Shown: positions 1 through 7,035 of the stretch, piece by piece
Position numbering within the stretch: the first letter of the stretch is position 1
How the letters are laid out: each line of letters begins with the position of its first letter
The notes under the pieces: generated by a model
The model's database searches: none
Told to the model about the DNA's origin: nothing
Seen by the model: only the letters and a program-made list of their open reading frames with translations
Assembly: GCA_035653595.1 (NCBI GenBank)
Contig: DASRBO010000036.1
Coordinates: 1-34,860 of the forward strand
Length of the DNA stretch: 34,860 nucleotides
Direction of reading: 5' to 3'
Source of the DNA: DASRBO01 sp035653595
GTDB taxonomy: Bacteria; Actinomycetota; Acidimicrobiia; Acidimicrobiales; JAJPHE01
Translations under genes and position numbers: made by a program

Positions 1-144
1 CTATCGGTCAGCCCGGGAGCTCGGGCTTTCTACGACGCCCGCCGCGCTGCCGGCGACACCCACCACCGCGCCCTGCGGGCTTTGGCCAACCGCCTCGTCG
101 GCATCCTCCACGGCTGCCTCCGTCACGGCACCCTCTACGACTAG
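1..144 (+). CDS. IS110-family transposase, C-terminal fragment (5' end outside window)
   Basis: The reading frame is open from the first base and stops with TAG at 142-144, giving 47 residues. The stretch reads SPGARAFYDARRAAGDTHH and then RALRALANRLVG, a pattern typical of the C-terminal end of IS110/IS116/IS902 transposases (transposase_20 region): a helical, Arg/Ala-rich segment with GDTHxxALR followed by a short tail. These DEDD enzymes move circular intermediates without long terminal inverted repeats. Whether the full gene is intact cannot be told, because its start lies outside the window. The family is assigned by pattern recognition on a short fragment, so confidence is moderate. Confidence 0.65.
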   Translation, partial: LSVSPGARAFYDARRAAGDTHHRALRALANRLVGILHGCLRHGTLYD

Positions 145-214
145 CACACGGCCTGGGGACACCGATCCACAGCTGCCGCTTGACGAGTTAAGGCCGTGGG
201 ATGTCTAGGCCGGC
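1..214 (+). mobile_element. Right end of an IS110-like insertion sequence (boundary approximate)
   Basis: The transposase fragment is followed by about 70 noncoding bases including TTGACGAGTTAAGG and then GGGATGTCT near 196-207. I recall a similar TTGAC...GGGATGTC pattern just downstream of IS110/IS116-type transposases in actinobacteria. No terminal inverted repeat is visible, which is normal for this family, so the outer boundary is a guess. The next gene (alpha/beta hydrolase, minus strand) ends at 241 and appears undamaged. Confidence 0.4.
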
Positions 215-240
215 TCCCGCTCGCCTCGGCCCGAGCCCCA

Positions 241-912
241 TCAGCCGCCCAGGAACTTGAGGGCGGCGTCGATGCAGCGGAACTCCTTCGGCGTGGCGAA
301 ATGATCAAGGCCGGGGATGGTGACCAGGGAGGCGTCGGGCAGGGCCTCCACCAGCGGCTGGGCCGGTCCGGCGAAATCCCGCTCCCCGATGATCACCAGC
401 ACGGGGCAGGTGACGCGGGCCAGGTCCTCCGGGCTGAGCGCCCGCGACGGACGCCGCATCACCGCCGCCAGGGCGGCCCGGTCGTTGCGGGGGTCGGCAG
501 CCAGCTCGGCGAACACCCTGGCCCCGATGTCCTCGGGCTGCACCCCGCTCTCCACCGCCTGGGCGATGCGCTCGGAGCCCTCGCTGTACAGCACGTTGCG
601 CCCCACCCCCATGACCACCAGCCGGCCGAAGCGGGCGGGGTCGCGGGCGGCCAGGTTCAGCAGCAGCCGGCCTCCCAGGGAGAACCCGATGGCGTCGAAG
701 CTGGGGGCGTCGCCGGCCCAGCCGAGCACGTAGTCCTCGAGGCCCTGGTAGGCGGCGGGGTCGGTCGGCTTGTCGGCCCGGCCGTGGCCCAGGAGGTCCC
801 CTCCCAGGACGGTGCGGCCCTCGTCCCGGAGGATGTCCGCCCATCCGGTCTCGCCCCAGTTGTGGTCGAAGGAGGAGGCGAAACCGTGGACCAGCACGAC
901 GGGGTTCGACAT
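241..912 (-). CDS. Alpha/beta hydrolase fold protein
   Basis: A 223-residue cytoplasmic hydrolase of unknown substrate. The N-terminal VVLVHGFASS supplies the oxyanion-hole HG strand-loop. GFSLGG at about 76-81 is the nucleophile elbow (Ser78). GERD places the acid at Asp179, and GLDHF places the catalytic His at 204. The fold is therefore complete with a Ser-Asp-His triad. The ATG at 910-912 is chosen because the protein then begins directly on the first beta strand. The longer frame upstream would run through the CIRCE operator and into hrcA. It is divergent from hrcA, with 37 bases between its start and the operator, so its promoter probably lies in the same short gap. The family is too broad to name a reaction. 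Confidence 0.85.
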   Translation of the reverse strand: MSNPVVLVHGFASSFDHNWGETGWADILRDEGRTVLGGDLLGHGRADKPTDPAAYQGLEDYVLGWAGDAPSFDAIGFSLGGRLLLNLAARDPARFGRLVVMGVGRNVLYSEGSERIAQAVESGVQPEDIGARVFAELAADPRNDRAALAAVMRRPSRALSPEDLARVTCPVLVIIGERDFAGPAQPLVEALPDASLVTIPGLDHFATPKEFRCIDAALKFLGG

Positions 913-949
913 GGCGGCGAAGGGTAGTGGGACGGCGCCGGCCACCGGG

Positions 950-976
950 CTGGCACTCGGTACAATTGAGTGCCAA
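950..976 (+). promoter_or_regulatory. CIRCE operator (HrcA binding site)
   Basis: CTGGCACTC, nine bases, then GAGTGCCAA forms a near-perfect inverted repeat (one mismatch between arms). It matches the known CIRCE form TTAGCACTC-N9-GAGTGCTAA except at the outer positions. It ends 21 bases before the hrcA start. This is the standard arrangement for HrcA autoregulation, so the site is well supported by sequence and context. Confidence 0.93.
961..966 (+). promoter_or_regulatory. Candidate -10 element of the hrcA promoter, inside CIRCE
   Basis: TACAAT, five of six matches to TATAAT, lies in the nine-base spacer of the CIRCE repeat. Transcription would begin near 972, leaving a short leader before the GTG at 998. 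No good -35 box is visible at the expected distance. HrcA bound at CIRCE would physically cover this element, consistent with simple repression. Confidence 0.5.
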
Positions 977-997
977 AGACCGCCGGGGAGGGACCGG

Positions 998-2005
998 GTG
1001 GATCCGTCGCTGGACGATCGCAAGGCAGCCATTTTGCGGGCCGTGGTCGAGGAGTACATCGAGACGGCCCAGCCCGTCGGCTCCGCTCACGTGGTGAGCA
1101 GGGGCGACCTCGCCGTGTCCTCGGCCACCGTGCGCAACGAGATGGCGGCCCTCGAGAAGGAGGGCTTCCTGACCCAGCCCCACACCTCGGCCGGGCGCAT
1201 ACCCACCGACAAGGGCTACCGGTTCTTCGTCGACCGGCTGACCTCACCGGGGGTCCTCGGCCAGAGCGAGCGCCAGACGGTGAGGGAGTTCTTCGCCCGG
1301 GCCCACGGGGAGCTGGAGGAGATGCTGGCCGACACCAGCCGGTTGCTGTCCGAGCTGACCTCCTACGCCGCCGTGGTCGTCGCCCCCCCGAACGAGGCCG
1401 CCACCGTGCGCTCGGTGCAGCTGGTCGGGCTGTCGGCCCGGGTCGCCCTTCTGGTGACGGTGCTCTCCACCGGCGGGGTGGTCAAGCACACCATCGAGTT
1501 CGCCGAGGACGTGGGCGAGGAGCGGCTGGCGGCGGCCACCGCCCACCTGTCGGCCCATTTGATCGGCAGCTCGCCCCGGAGCCTGCCCAAGGTGCCGAGC
1601 TCCGGTGACACCGTCCTCGACGGCATCGTGAGGAGGGCCGCCGCCGCCCTGCGTCCATCGGACGACGAGAGCGAGCCGGTCTTCGTGGGCGGGGCCGCCC
1701 GCATGGCCGAGGCGTTCGACGCCGTCGAGACCGTGAGGTCGGTGCTCGACACCCTCGAGCGCCAGTACGTCGTCGTGGGGCTCCTGCACGACGTCCTGGA
1801 CCGGGGCCTTTCGGTGGCCATCGGCACCGAGCACGGTCTGGCGCCGCTGGCGGAGTGCGCCGTGGTCGTGGCGCCCTTCGGCGGCGCCAGCGACCGGGCC
1901 GGCACCATCGGGGTGCTGGGACCGACCAGGATGAACTACCCCCAGGCCATGGCGGCGGTGGCGGTGGTGAGCCAGCGGCTCGGCCGCCGGCTGGACGAGG
2001 GATGA
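998..2005 (+). CDS. hrcA: Heat-inducible transcription repressor HrcA
   Basis: A 335-residue repressor of heat-shock genes, the usual length for HrcA. The N-terminus (DDRKAAILRAVVEEYIETAQPVG) is the winged-helix DNA-binding domain. SSATVRNEMAALEKEGFL is the recognition-helix region and is highly characteristic. The GAF-like core and the C-terminal segment GPTRMNYPQAM also match the family. The GTG at 998 is preferred because GGGGAGGGA at 985-993 is a strong ribosome binding site and the CIRCE operator sits just upstream. It is first in an operon with dnaJ and rsmE, with overlapping stop and start codons. Family knowledge: HrcA needs GroEL to stay active and is released on heat shock. No groESL is in this window. 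Confidence 0.95.
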   Translation: MDPSLDDRKAAILRAVVEEYIETAQPVGSAHVVSRGDLAVSSATVRNEMAALEKEGFLTQPHTSAGRIPTDKGYRFFVDRLTSPGVLGQSERQTVREFFARAHGELEEMLADTSRLLSELTSYAAVVVAPPNEAATVRSVQLVGLSARVALLVTVLSTGGVVKHTIEFAEDVGEERLAAATAHLSAHLIGSSPRSLPKVPSSGDTVLDGIVRRAAAALRPSDDESEPVFVGGAARMAEAFDAVETVRSVLDTLERQYVVVGLLHDVLDRGLSVAIGTEHGLAPLAECAVVVAPFGGASDRAGTIGVLGPTRMNYPQAMAAVAVVSQRLGRRLDEG

Positions 2006-3123
2006 TGGCCGAGGACTACTACGCCCTCCTGGGCGTCAGCCGCAGCGCCACCCAGGACGAGATCAAGCGCGCCTACCGGAAGCTGGCCCGCGAGCTGCAC
2101 CCCGACGTGGCCGGCGAGGCCGAGGCGGAACGGTTCAAGCTGGTGACCCAGGCCTACGAGACCCTGGGCGACCCCGAGCGCCGCCGCCGCTACGACATGT
2201 TCGGCCCCGAGGGCGTGCGCGCCGGCGCCGGCGCCGGGCCGGACATGGGCTCGTTCTTCCAGACCGGGGGCCTGGGCGACATCTTCGACGCCTTCTTCGG
2301 CGGTGCCGACATGCGCACCGGGCGCGGTGGTCCGCCCCGGGGCGCCGATCTGGAGACCACTCTGCAGATCGAGTTCGAGGAGGCGGTGTTCGGCACCCAG
2401 AAGGACATCACCGTGCGCACCGCCTCGGCCTGCTCCGCCTGTGGGGGCAGCGGCGCCCGTCAGGGCACCACCCCGACGACGTGCTCTGTGTGCGGGGGAG
2501 CGGGGGAGATCCGCCGGGTGCGCCAGTCCCTGCTGGGCCAGATGGTCACCGCCTCCCCCTGCCACCGCTGCGGCGGCACCGGGGAGGAGGTGCGCAGCCC
2601 CTGTCCCCAGTGCGCCGGCGAGGGTCGGGTGGCCGATTCCCGCACCTGGACCGTCGACGTGCCCGCCGGTGTCGACCACGGCGTCACTCTGCGCCTGCCC
2701 GGCCGGGGCGCCGCCGGGCCCCGGGGGGGAACGGCGGGGGATCTCTACGTCCACCTGGCGGTCAGGCCCCATCCCCGCTTCGAGCGTCACGGCTTCGACC
2801 TGGTGCACCAGCTGCGCGTCTCCATCGCCCAGGCCGCCCTGGGGGTCAAGGTCAACCTCGACACCCTCGACGGGGTCGAGGAGCTCACCGTCGCCCCCGG
2901 CACCCAGAGCGGCGCCGTGCTCAGGCTGCGGGGCCGGGGCGTACCGCACGTCGAGGGGCGGGGCCGGGGCGACCTGCTGGTCGAGGTGGTGGTGGAGGTG
3001 CCCACCGACCTGACCCCGGCCCAGGAGGAGCTGCTCCGCCAGCTGGCCGCCGAGCGGGGTGAGGAGGTCGCCCCCCCGGCGGGCCCCGGCCTGCGTTCGC
3101 GGATCCGCTCCGCCTTCAAGTGA
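2005..3123 (+). CDS. dnaJ: Chaperone protein DnaJ
   Basis: A 372-residue type I Hsp40 co-chaperone that stimulates the DnaK ATPase. The J domain occupies about residues 4-68, with the essential HPD at 32-34. A Gly-rich linker follows. The zinc-binding region from about 143 to 215 has four CxxCxGxG repeats: CSACGGSG, CSVCGGAG, CHRCGGTG and CPQCAGEG. Two C-terminal substrate-binding beta domains follow. Two adjacent ATGs, at 2002 and 2005, are possible. I prefer 2005 because GAGG at 1997-2000 is then better spaced; either way it overlaps the hrcA stop, so translation is probably coupled. dnaK and grpE are not adjacent, so this resembles the second, HrcA-linked actinobacterial DnaJ (DnaJ2). Confidence 0.95.
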   Translation: MAEDYYALLGVSRSATQDEIKRAYRKLARELHPDVAGEAEAERFKLVTQAYETLGDPERRRRYDMFGPEGVRAGAGAGPDMGSFFQTGGLGDIFDAFFGGADMRTGRGGPPRGADLETTLQIEFEEAVFGTQKDITVRTASACSACGGSGARQGTTPTTCSVCGGAGEIRRVRQSLLGQMVTASPCHRCGGTGEEVRSPCPQCAGEGRVADSRTWTVDVPAGVDHGVTLRLPGRGAAGPRGGTAGDLYVHLAVRPHPRFERHGFDLVHQLRVSIAQAALGVKVNLDTLDGVEELTVAPGTQSGAVLRLRGRGVPHVEGRGRGDLLVEVVVEVPTDLTPAQEELLRQLAAERGEEVAPPAGPGLRSRIRSAFK

Positions 3124-3845
3124 GCCACACCGGTCGGGGACCGCTGCGCGGCCCCGACCCGGTGCTGCGGGCGGCGGCGGCCCACGTCTTCGTCGAGGAC
3201 CTCGACTCCGACCCGCTGGTGGTGGGGACCGACGACGAGCATCACCTCTACCGCGTCCTGCGGCTGCGCCCGGGCCAGGCCGTCACCGCCTGCGACGGGA
3301 ACGGCCGGTGGCGGCCGTGCCGGCTGGGCGCCGGATCCCTCCTCCCCGACGGCGAGGTGGTGGAGCAGGCCCGGCCGCGGCCGGCCATCACCGTCGCCTT
3401 CTCCCTGGCCAAGGGCGACCGCACCGACTGGGCCGTGCAGAAGCTGACCGAGCTCGGTGTGGACCGGATGGTGCCCCTGCTGGCCGAGCGCACGGTCGTG
3501 GTCTGGGACCACTCCAAGGCCGACCGCCACCGGCAACGCTGGACCCGGATCAGCCGCGAGGCGGCGGCCCAGGCCCGCCTGGTGCGCCTGCCGGTGGTGG
3601 AGGCACCCACCCCGGTCCCCGACCTGCTTTCCCGCCTGGGCCCGTCGGCCTGCGCCGCCGAGCCAGGCGGGGAGATGCCCGGCCTCGACCACCCCGCCGT
3701 GCTGGTGGGCCCCGAAGGGGGCTGGGGTCCCGACGAGCTGCCCGAGGGGCTGCACCGGGTGGGAGCGGGGCCGACCGTTCTGCGCACCGAGACCGCCGCC
3801 GTCGCCCTGGGGGCGGCGCTGAGCCTGGCCCGCGCCCTCGGATAG
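3120..3845 (+). CDS. rsmE: 16S rRNA (uracil-1498-N3)-methyltransferase RsmE
   Basis: A 241-residue SPOUT-class methyltransferase that methylates U1498 of 16S rRNA using S-adenosylmethionine. The N-terminal PUA-like domain contains DDEHHLYRVLRLRPG. The C-terminal trefoil-knot signatures are GPEGGWGPDEL at about 196-206 and LRTETAAVALGAALSL near the end. SLAKGDRTDWAVQKLTELGV is also diagnostic. The GTG start at 3120 overlaps the dnaJ stop as GTGA, so it is the third gene of the HrcA-controlled operon. The hrcA-dnaJ-rsmE order is well known in actinobacteria. Confidence 0.95.
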   Translation: MSHTGRGPLRGPDPVLRAAAAHVFVEDLDSDPLVVGTDDEHHLYRVLRLRPGQAVTACDGNGRWRPCRLGAGSLLPDGEVVEQARPRPAITVAFSLAKGDRTDWAVQKLTELGVDRMVPLLAERTVVVWDHSKADRHRQRWTRISREAAAQARLVRLPVVEAPTPVPDLLSRLGPSACAAEPGGEMPGLDHPAVLVGPEGGWGPDELPEGLHRVGAGPTVLRTETAAVALGAALSLARALG

Positions 3846-3869
3846 CGGCTTATGCCACTCTGGGTGCCC

Positions 3870-3907
3870 CCACCGGGCTCAATTCCGGTGGTTGTGGGAG
3901 GATTTTT
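3870..3907 (+). terminator. Weak candidate terminator after rsmE
   Basis: CCACCGG (3870-3876), an eight-base loop, and CCGGTGG (3885-3891) form a perfect 7-bp stem 24 bases after the rsmE stop. Five T residues follow at 3903-3907, but 11 bases beyond the stem, further than in a textbook intrinsic terminator. It may instead be part of the leader of the following regulator gene. Confidence 0.35.
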
Positions 3908-3939
3908 GCCCTATGCCGGGACACCACGTGCTGGCATGG

Positions 3940-3952
3940 TGACTTTGAGTGG
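3940..3952 (+). promoter_or_regulatory. Possible BldD-box-like site upstream of the bldD homologue
   Basis: TGACTTTGAGTGG resembles the BldD box core TnACnC(A/T)GnGTnA known from Streptomyces, matching seven of nine specified positions. It lies 14 bases upstream of the start codon. BldD is autoregulatory in Streptomyces, so the location is sensible, but a match this loose is expected by chance many times in 35 kb. Confidence 0.25.
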
Positions 3953-3966
3953 GATACGGTGAAGCC

Positions 3967-4515
3967 ATGAGCGAGGAACTCCAGGATCCCAGCTACGCCC
4001 GCAAGGTGGGCGACCGGCTGAGGTTGATGCGGCGTCAGAAGGGCCTGTCGCTGCAGGCGGTCGAGGCCGCCTCAAACAAGGAGTTCAAGGCGTCGGTGCT
4101 GGGGGCCTACGAGCGGGGCGAGCGCTCCATCTCCGTCCCCCGCCTCCAACGCCTGGCCCACATCTACAACGTCCCCGTCGACCAGCTGCTGCCCAGGCTG
4201 GACGAGGAGCCCAGCTCCGAGGTGATCGACCTGACCGGGGCGGAGGTGCCTGCGGGCGAGGCCCCGCCGGCATCGCGGGCGCCGGTGGCGTCCAAGGTGG
4301 TCATCGACCTGTCCCGCCTCGAGGTCCTCGAAGGGCCGGAGCGGGAGCTGCTGCGCCGCTACCTGGCGTCCATCCAGGTCCAGCGGCAGGACTTCAACGG
4401 CCGGGTGCTCACCATCCGCACCGACGACGTGCAGTCGCTCGGGCGGCTGTTCGACCTGAGCGCCGAGGCCATGCGGGCCCGCCTGGACGACCTGGGTCTC
4501 TGCCTGCGCCGCTGA
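3967..4515 (+). CDS. bldD: BldD-like transcriptional regulator with c-di-GMP binding signature
   Basis: A 182-residue protein closely similar in layout to Streptomyces BldD. An N-terminal XRE-type helix-turn-helix spans about 11-78 (RLRLMRRQKGLSLQAVE, then LGAYERGERSISVPRLQRLA). A variable linker follows, then a C-terminal domain from about 110 to 182. The C-terminal segment QRQDFNGRVLTIRTDD matches the BldD c-di-GMP motif RxD-x8-RxxD, with R140, D142, R151 and D154. Known biology: c-di-GMP bridges BldD dimers and allows DNA binding and repression. ATG 3967 is preferred over an in-frame ATG at 3949 because GGTGA at 3957-3961 is suitably spaced. The next gene, hemW, appears translationally coupled. 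The role in this organism is inferred; its targets are unknown. Confidence 0.88.
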   Translation: MSEELQDPSYARKVGDRLRLMRRQKGLSLQAVEAASNKEFKASVLGAYERGERSISVPRLQRLAHIYNVPVDQLLPRLDEEPSSEVIDLTGAEVPAGEAPPASRAPVASKVVIDLSRLEVLEGPERELLRRYLASIQVQRQDFNGRVLTIRTDDVQSLGRLFDLSAEAMRARLDDLGLCLRR

Positions 4516-5639
4516 CCGGCCCGCCGGCGCCGGCGGTCGTCACGCCGGCGCGCCCGCCGCAGGGCGCCGACCGGACGCCACCGTTCGGCGTCTATGTCCA
4601 CGTCCCGTTCTGCGCCCGGCGTTGCGACTACTGCGCCTTCGCCACCTGGACCGACCGCGGCCATCTCATGCCGGCTTACGCCGGGGCCGTGCGGGCCGAG
4701 GCCGAACGGGTCCGGGCCGAAGGCGGTCTGGCCCCGGCCAGCAGTGTCTTCTTCGGCGGCGGCACGCCGTCGCTCATGCCGGCCGAGCTGCTGGAGTCGA
4801 TGCTCGCCGCCATCCCGCGCCAGCCCGGGGCGGAGGTCAGCATCGAGGCCAACCCCGACACCGTCAGCACCGCCGGCCTGAGCGCCCTACGGAGGGCCGG
4901 GTTCAACCGGATCAGCTTCGGGGCCCAGTCGATGCTCGACCACGTGCTGGTGTCCCTCGGGCGCAGCCACCGCCGGGGGGCGGTGGAGGCGGCGGTGGAG
5001 GCGGCCGGCGCCGCCGGCTTCCGGCGGATCAACCTGGACCTGATCTTCGGGGCGGTGGGCGAGTCTGTGGGGGACTGGGCCCGCAGCCTGGAGGCGGTGC
5101 TCGCCCTCGGCGTGTCCCACGTGAGCGCCTACGCCCTGACGGTGGAGCCGGGCACGGCCCTCGCCCGCGACCCGTCCCGCCATCCCGATCCCGACCACCA
5201 GGCCGACGCCTACCTCCTCGCCGACCGGGTGCTGGGCGAGGCCGGCCTGGAGTGGTACGAGATATCGAACTTCGCCCGGCCGGGGCACGAGTGCGCCCAC
5301 AACCGGCTCTACTGGGACCAGGGCAACTACCGGGGCCTGGGGTGCTCGAGCCACTCGCACGCCGATGGGCGGCGGTGGTGGAACCTGCGCACCCCCGAGC
5401 GCTACATCGACGCCGTGGCCACCGGAGGCTGCACCGTCGCCGGCGAGGAGCGCCTGGACCCGGCCACCCGGGCCCGAGAGGCGCTGGAGCTGTCGCTGCG
5501 CACCAAGGCGGGGGTGCCGGCCGAGCGCATCCGCTGGGACGACGACATCGCCGAGCTGGTGGAGGTCAGCGACGGACGGGCCGTGCTCACCCCACGGGGA
5601 CGGCTGCTGGCGAACGAGGTCGCCCTGCGCCTGAGCTAG
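4512..5639 (+). CDS. hemW: Radical SAM heme chaperone HemW (apparent CTG start)
   Basis: A HemW-type radical SAM protein, about 375 residues from the proposed start, close to E. coli HemW. CX3CX2C lies at C34, C38 and C41 (CARRCDYC), followed by AF rather than the extra Cys of HemN, which separates it from coproporphyrinogen dehydrogenase. Other family signatures are FFGGGTPSL, SIEANPDT, RISFGAQS, HVSAYALTVEPGT and HNRLYW. No in-frame ATG, GTG or TTG exists between 4323 and the ATG at 4668. That ATG would delete the iron-sulfur motif, so it cannot give a working enzyme. CTG at 4512-4514 overlaps the preceding stop as CTGA and gives a normal-length N-terminus. The start is therefore inferred; a sequence error is the alternative. 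The 3' end overlaps the opposing acyltransferase gene by 53 bases. Confidence 0.85.
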   Translation: MTGPPAPAVVTPARPPQGADRTPPFGVYVHVPFCARRCDYCAFATWTDRGHLMPAYAGAVRAEAERVRAEGGLAPASSVFFGGGTPSLMPAELLESMLAAIPRQPGAEVSIEANPDTVSTAGLSALRRAGFNRISFGAQSMLDHVLVSLGRSHRRGAVEAAVEAAGAAGFRRINLDLIFGAVGESVGDWARSLEAVLALGVSHVSAYALTVEPGTALARDPSRHPDPDHQADAYLLADRVLGEAGLEWYEISNFARPGHECAHNRLYWDQGNYRGLGCSSHSHADGRRWWNLRTPERYIDAVATGGCTVAGEERLDPATRAREALELSLRTKAGVPAERIRWDDDIAELVEVSDGRAVLTPRGRLLANEVALRLS

Positions 5640-6765
5640 GGGCCAGGGCGCTGAAGCGGTCCTTGAGGCCCAGCGCCCGGCTCTCCACCAGCCGCCACGA
5701 CAGCTCGGCGGCGATGAAGGTGGCCGCCACCCCCGGTATGACCGACCAGGCCCCCAGGGGATGGAACCAGGTGGCGAACACGTAGTTCCACAGGTAGATG
5801 GCGTAGGAGCGCTTGCCGGCGTAGACGAGCGGGCGCCACGAGAGCACCCGGCCGGCCCGGGGCGCCGCCCGCAGGGCCAGGGTGGCCACGACCAACGCCG
5901 AGCAGGCGTCGATGAAGGTGAACCCGCCCAGGTCGCGGAAGGCCGAGCGGTCCTGGCAGCACAGCAGCACGGCGACGACGCCGACCCAGGCCAGGCGGTG
6001 CAGCGACTTCCAGCCCACCCATCCCGCCCAGCGGTCCAGCCGGCCCGAGGCCCACAGCTGGGCCGCCAGGGCCCCCAACAGCAGCGCCTGGGAGCGGGTG
6101 TCGGTGCCGAAGTACACGTGGTCGGCGCCGGCGCCGGCGCCGCCGTGCCAGCGCAGCGGGCAGAGGAGGGCAGACACGACGGTGAGGGCGACCGTGGCCT
6201 GCAGCAGGTACTGGGGCCGCAGGCGCATGACCGCCAGCACCGCCAGGGGCCACACCAGGTAGAACTGCTCCTCGATCGACAGGGACCACATGTGGCCGAT
6301 CGGCGGTAGGGCGGCGTGGCGGATGCTCGCCCAGTTGTTGACCTCGGCCAGGGTGGTCCACACCCCGGTGAGGCCGACCCGCAGAGGGACGCCGGAGTTG
6401 TGCCCGACCGGGAAGCCGGGCACGGTCGAGAACCACGAGCGGTCGCCGAAGGCCAGCAGGGCGGCCGTCCAGACCAGCAGGAACAGCCACAGGGCCGGCT
6501 GCAGTCGCAGGGCCCGGCGCAGGTGGAACCGGGCCAGCCCGACCGTGCCGGTCATCGCCCGCTCGTTGAGCAGCAGGGCGGTGATGAGGAACCCGCTCAG
6601 GGCGAAGAACAGGTCCACGCCCATCCAGCCGCCCATGAACAGACCGGCCGGCCGGAAGTGGTAGCCGATGACCATCAGCACGGCCAGGCCCCGCAGGCCG
6701 TCGAAGGCCCGGTTGTAGCCGAGCAGGTGGAAGGTGGTCTCTCCGTTGGCAGTGGTCGAGGACAT
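5587..6765 (-). CDS. Acyltransferase family 3 (OafA/YrhL-like) membrane protein
   Basis: A 392-residue polytopic membrane protein with about ten hydrophobic segments. It starts with the family pattern FDGLRGLAVLMVIGYHF, carrying the conserved His. GVDLFFALSGFLIT, RRALRLQPALW and MWSLSIEEQFYLVWP follow, all hallmarks of acyltransferase_3. Such enzymes O-acylate cell-surface polysaccharides, glycolipids or antibiotics using cytoplasmic acyl donors. The substrate here is unknown. ATG at 6763-6765 is chosen; GGAG directly before it is too close for an ideal ribosome binding site. The last 17 or so codons lie antisense to the end of hemW. It is probably separate from the pseudokinase gene upstream, with 258 noncoding bases between them. 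Confidence 0.9.
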   Translation of the reverse strand: MSSTTANGETTFHLLGYNRAFDGLRGLAVLMVIGYHFRPAGLFMGGWMGVDLFFALSGFLITALLLNERAMTGTVGLARFHLRRALRLQPALWLFLLVWTAALLAFGDRSWFSTVPGFPVGHNSGVPLRVGLTGVWTTLAEVNNWASIRHAALPPIGHMWSLSIEEQFYLVWPLAVLAVMRLRPQYLLQATVALTVVSALLCPLRWHGGAGAGADHVYFGTDTRSQALLLGALAAQLWASGRLDRWAGWVGWKSLHRLAWVGVVAVLLCCQDRSAFRDLGGFTFIDACSALVVATLALRAAPRAGRVLSWRPLVYAGKRSYAIYLWNYVFATWFHPLGAWSVIPGVAATFIAAELSWRLVESRALGLKDRFSALAPSSGAGRPRSPAAVPVG

Positions 6766-6998
6766 CTCCGTCGCCTGGGTCGAGCGGCGTCGCCAGCGGG
6801 GTCCGGCCCGCCGGCGGTTGGCGCTTCCAGTACCCCCCAGGTGCGGCTTTCATCCCGGTTCCTCCGCCTGTGACCGGCCCTGGTGGCGGCCCTGGTCGGC
6901 CCCACGGAACCGGCGCCGCCGTGACGGCGGGACCCCTCGGGGCCGCCCTTGACGGTCGTGACCTCGGATCGGCCCGATCCGCCCGGTCACCCCCATCA

Positions 6999-7035
6999 GA
7001 CCGATCAGCCCGATCAGCCGGATTCAGCCCGAGCA
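6999..7035. repeat. Degenerate 9-10 bp tandem repeat
   Basis: Four units can be read: GACCGATCA, GCCCGATCA, GCCGGATTCA and GCCCGAGCA. A related GATCGGCCCGATCC occurs just before, near 6967-6980. The repeat covers the stop codon of the pseudokinase gene (minus strand) and the start of the noncoding gap to the acyltransferase gene. It looks like a minor slippage product. Confidence 0.5.

Noticed and set aside
4668..5639. ATG at 4668 as the hemW start
   Set aside because: It would remove the CX3CX2C motif needed for the iron-sulfur cluster.
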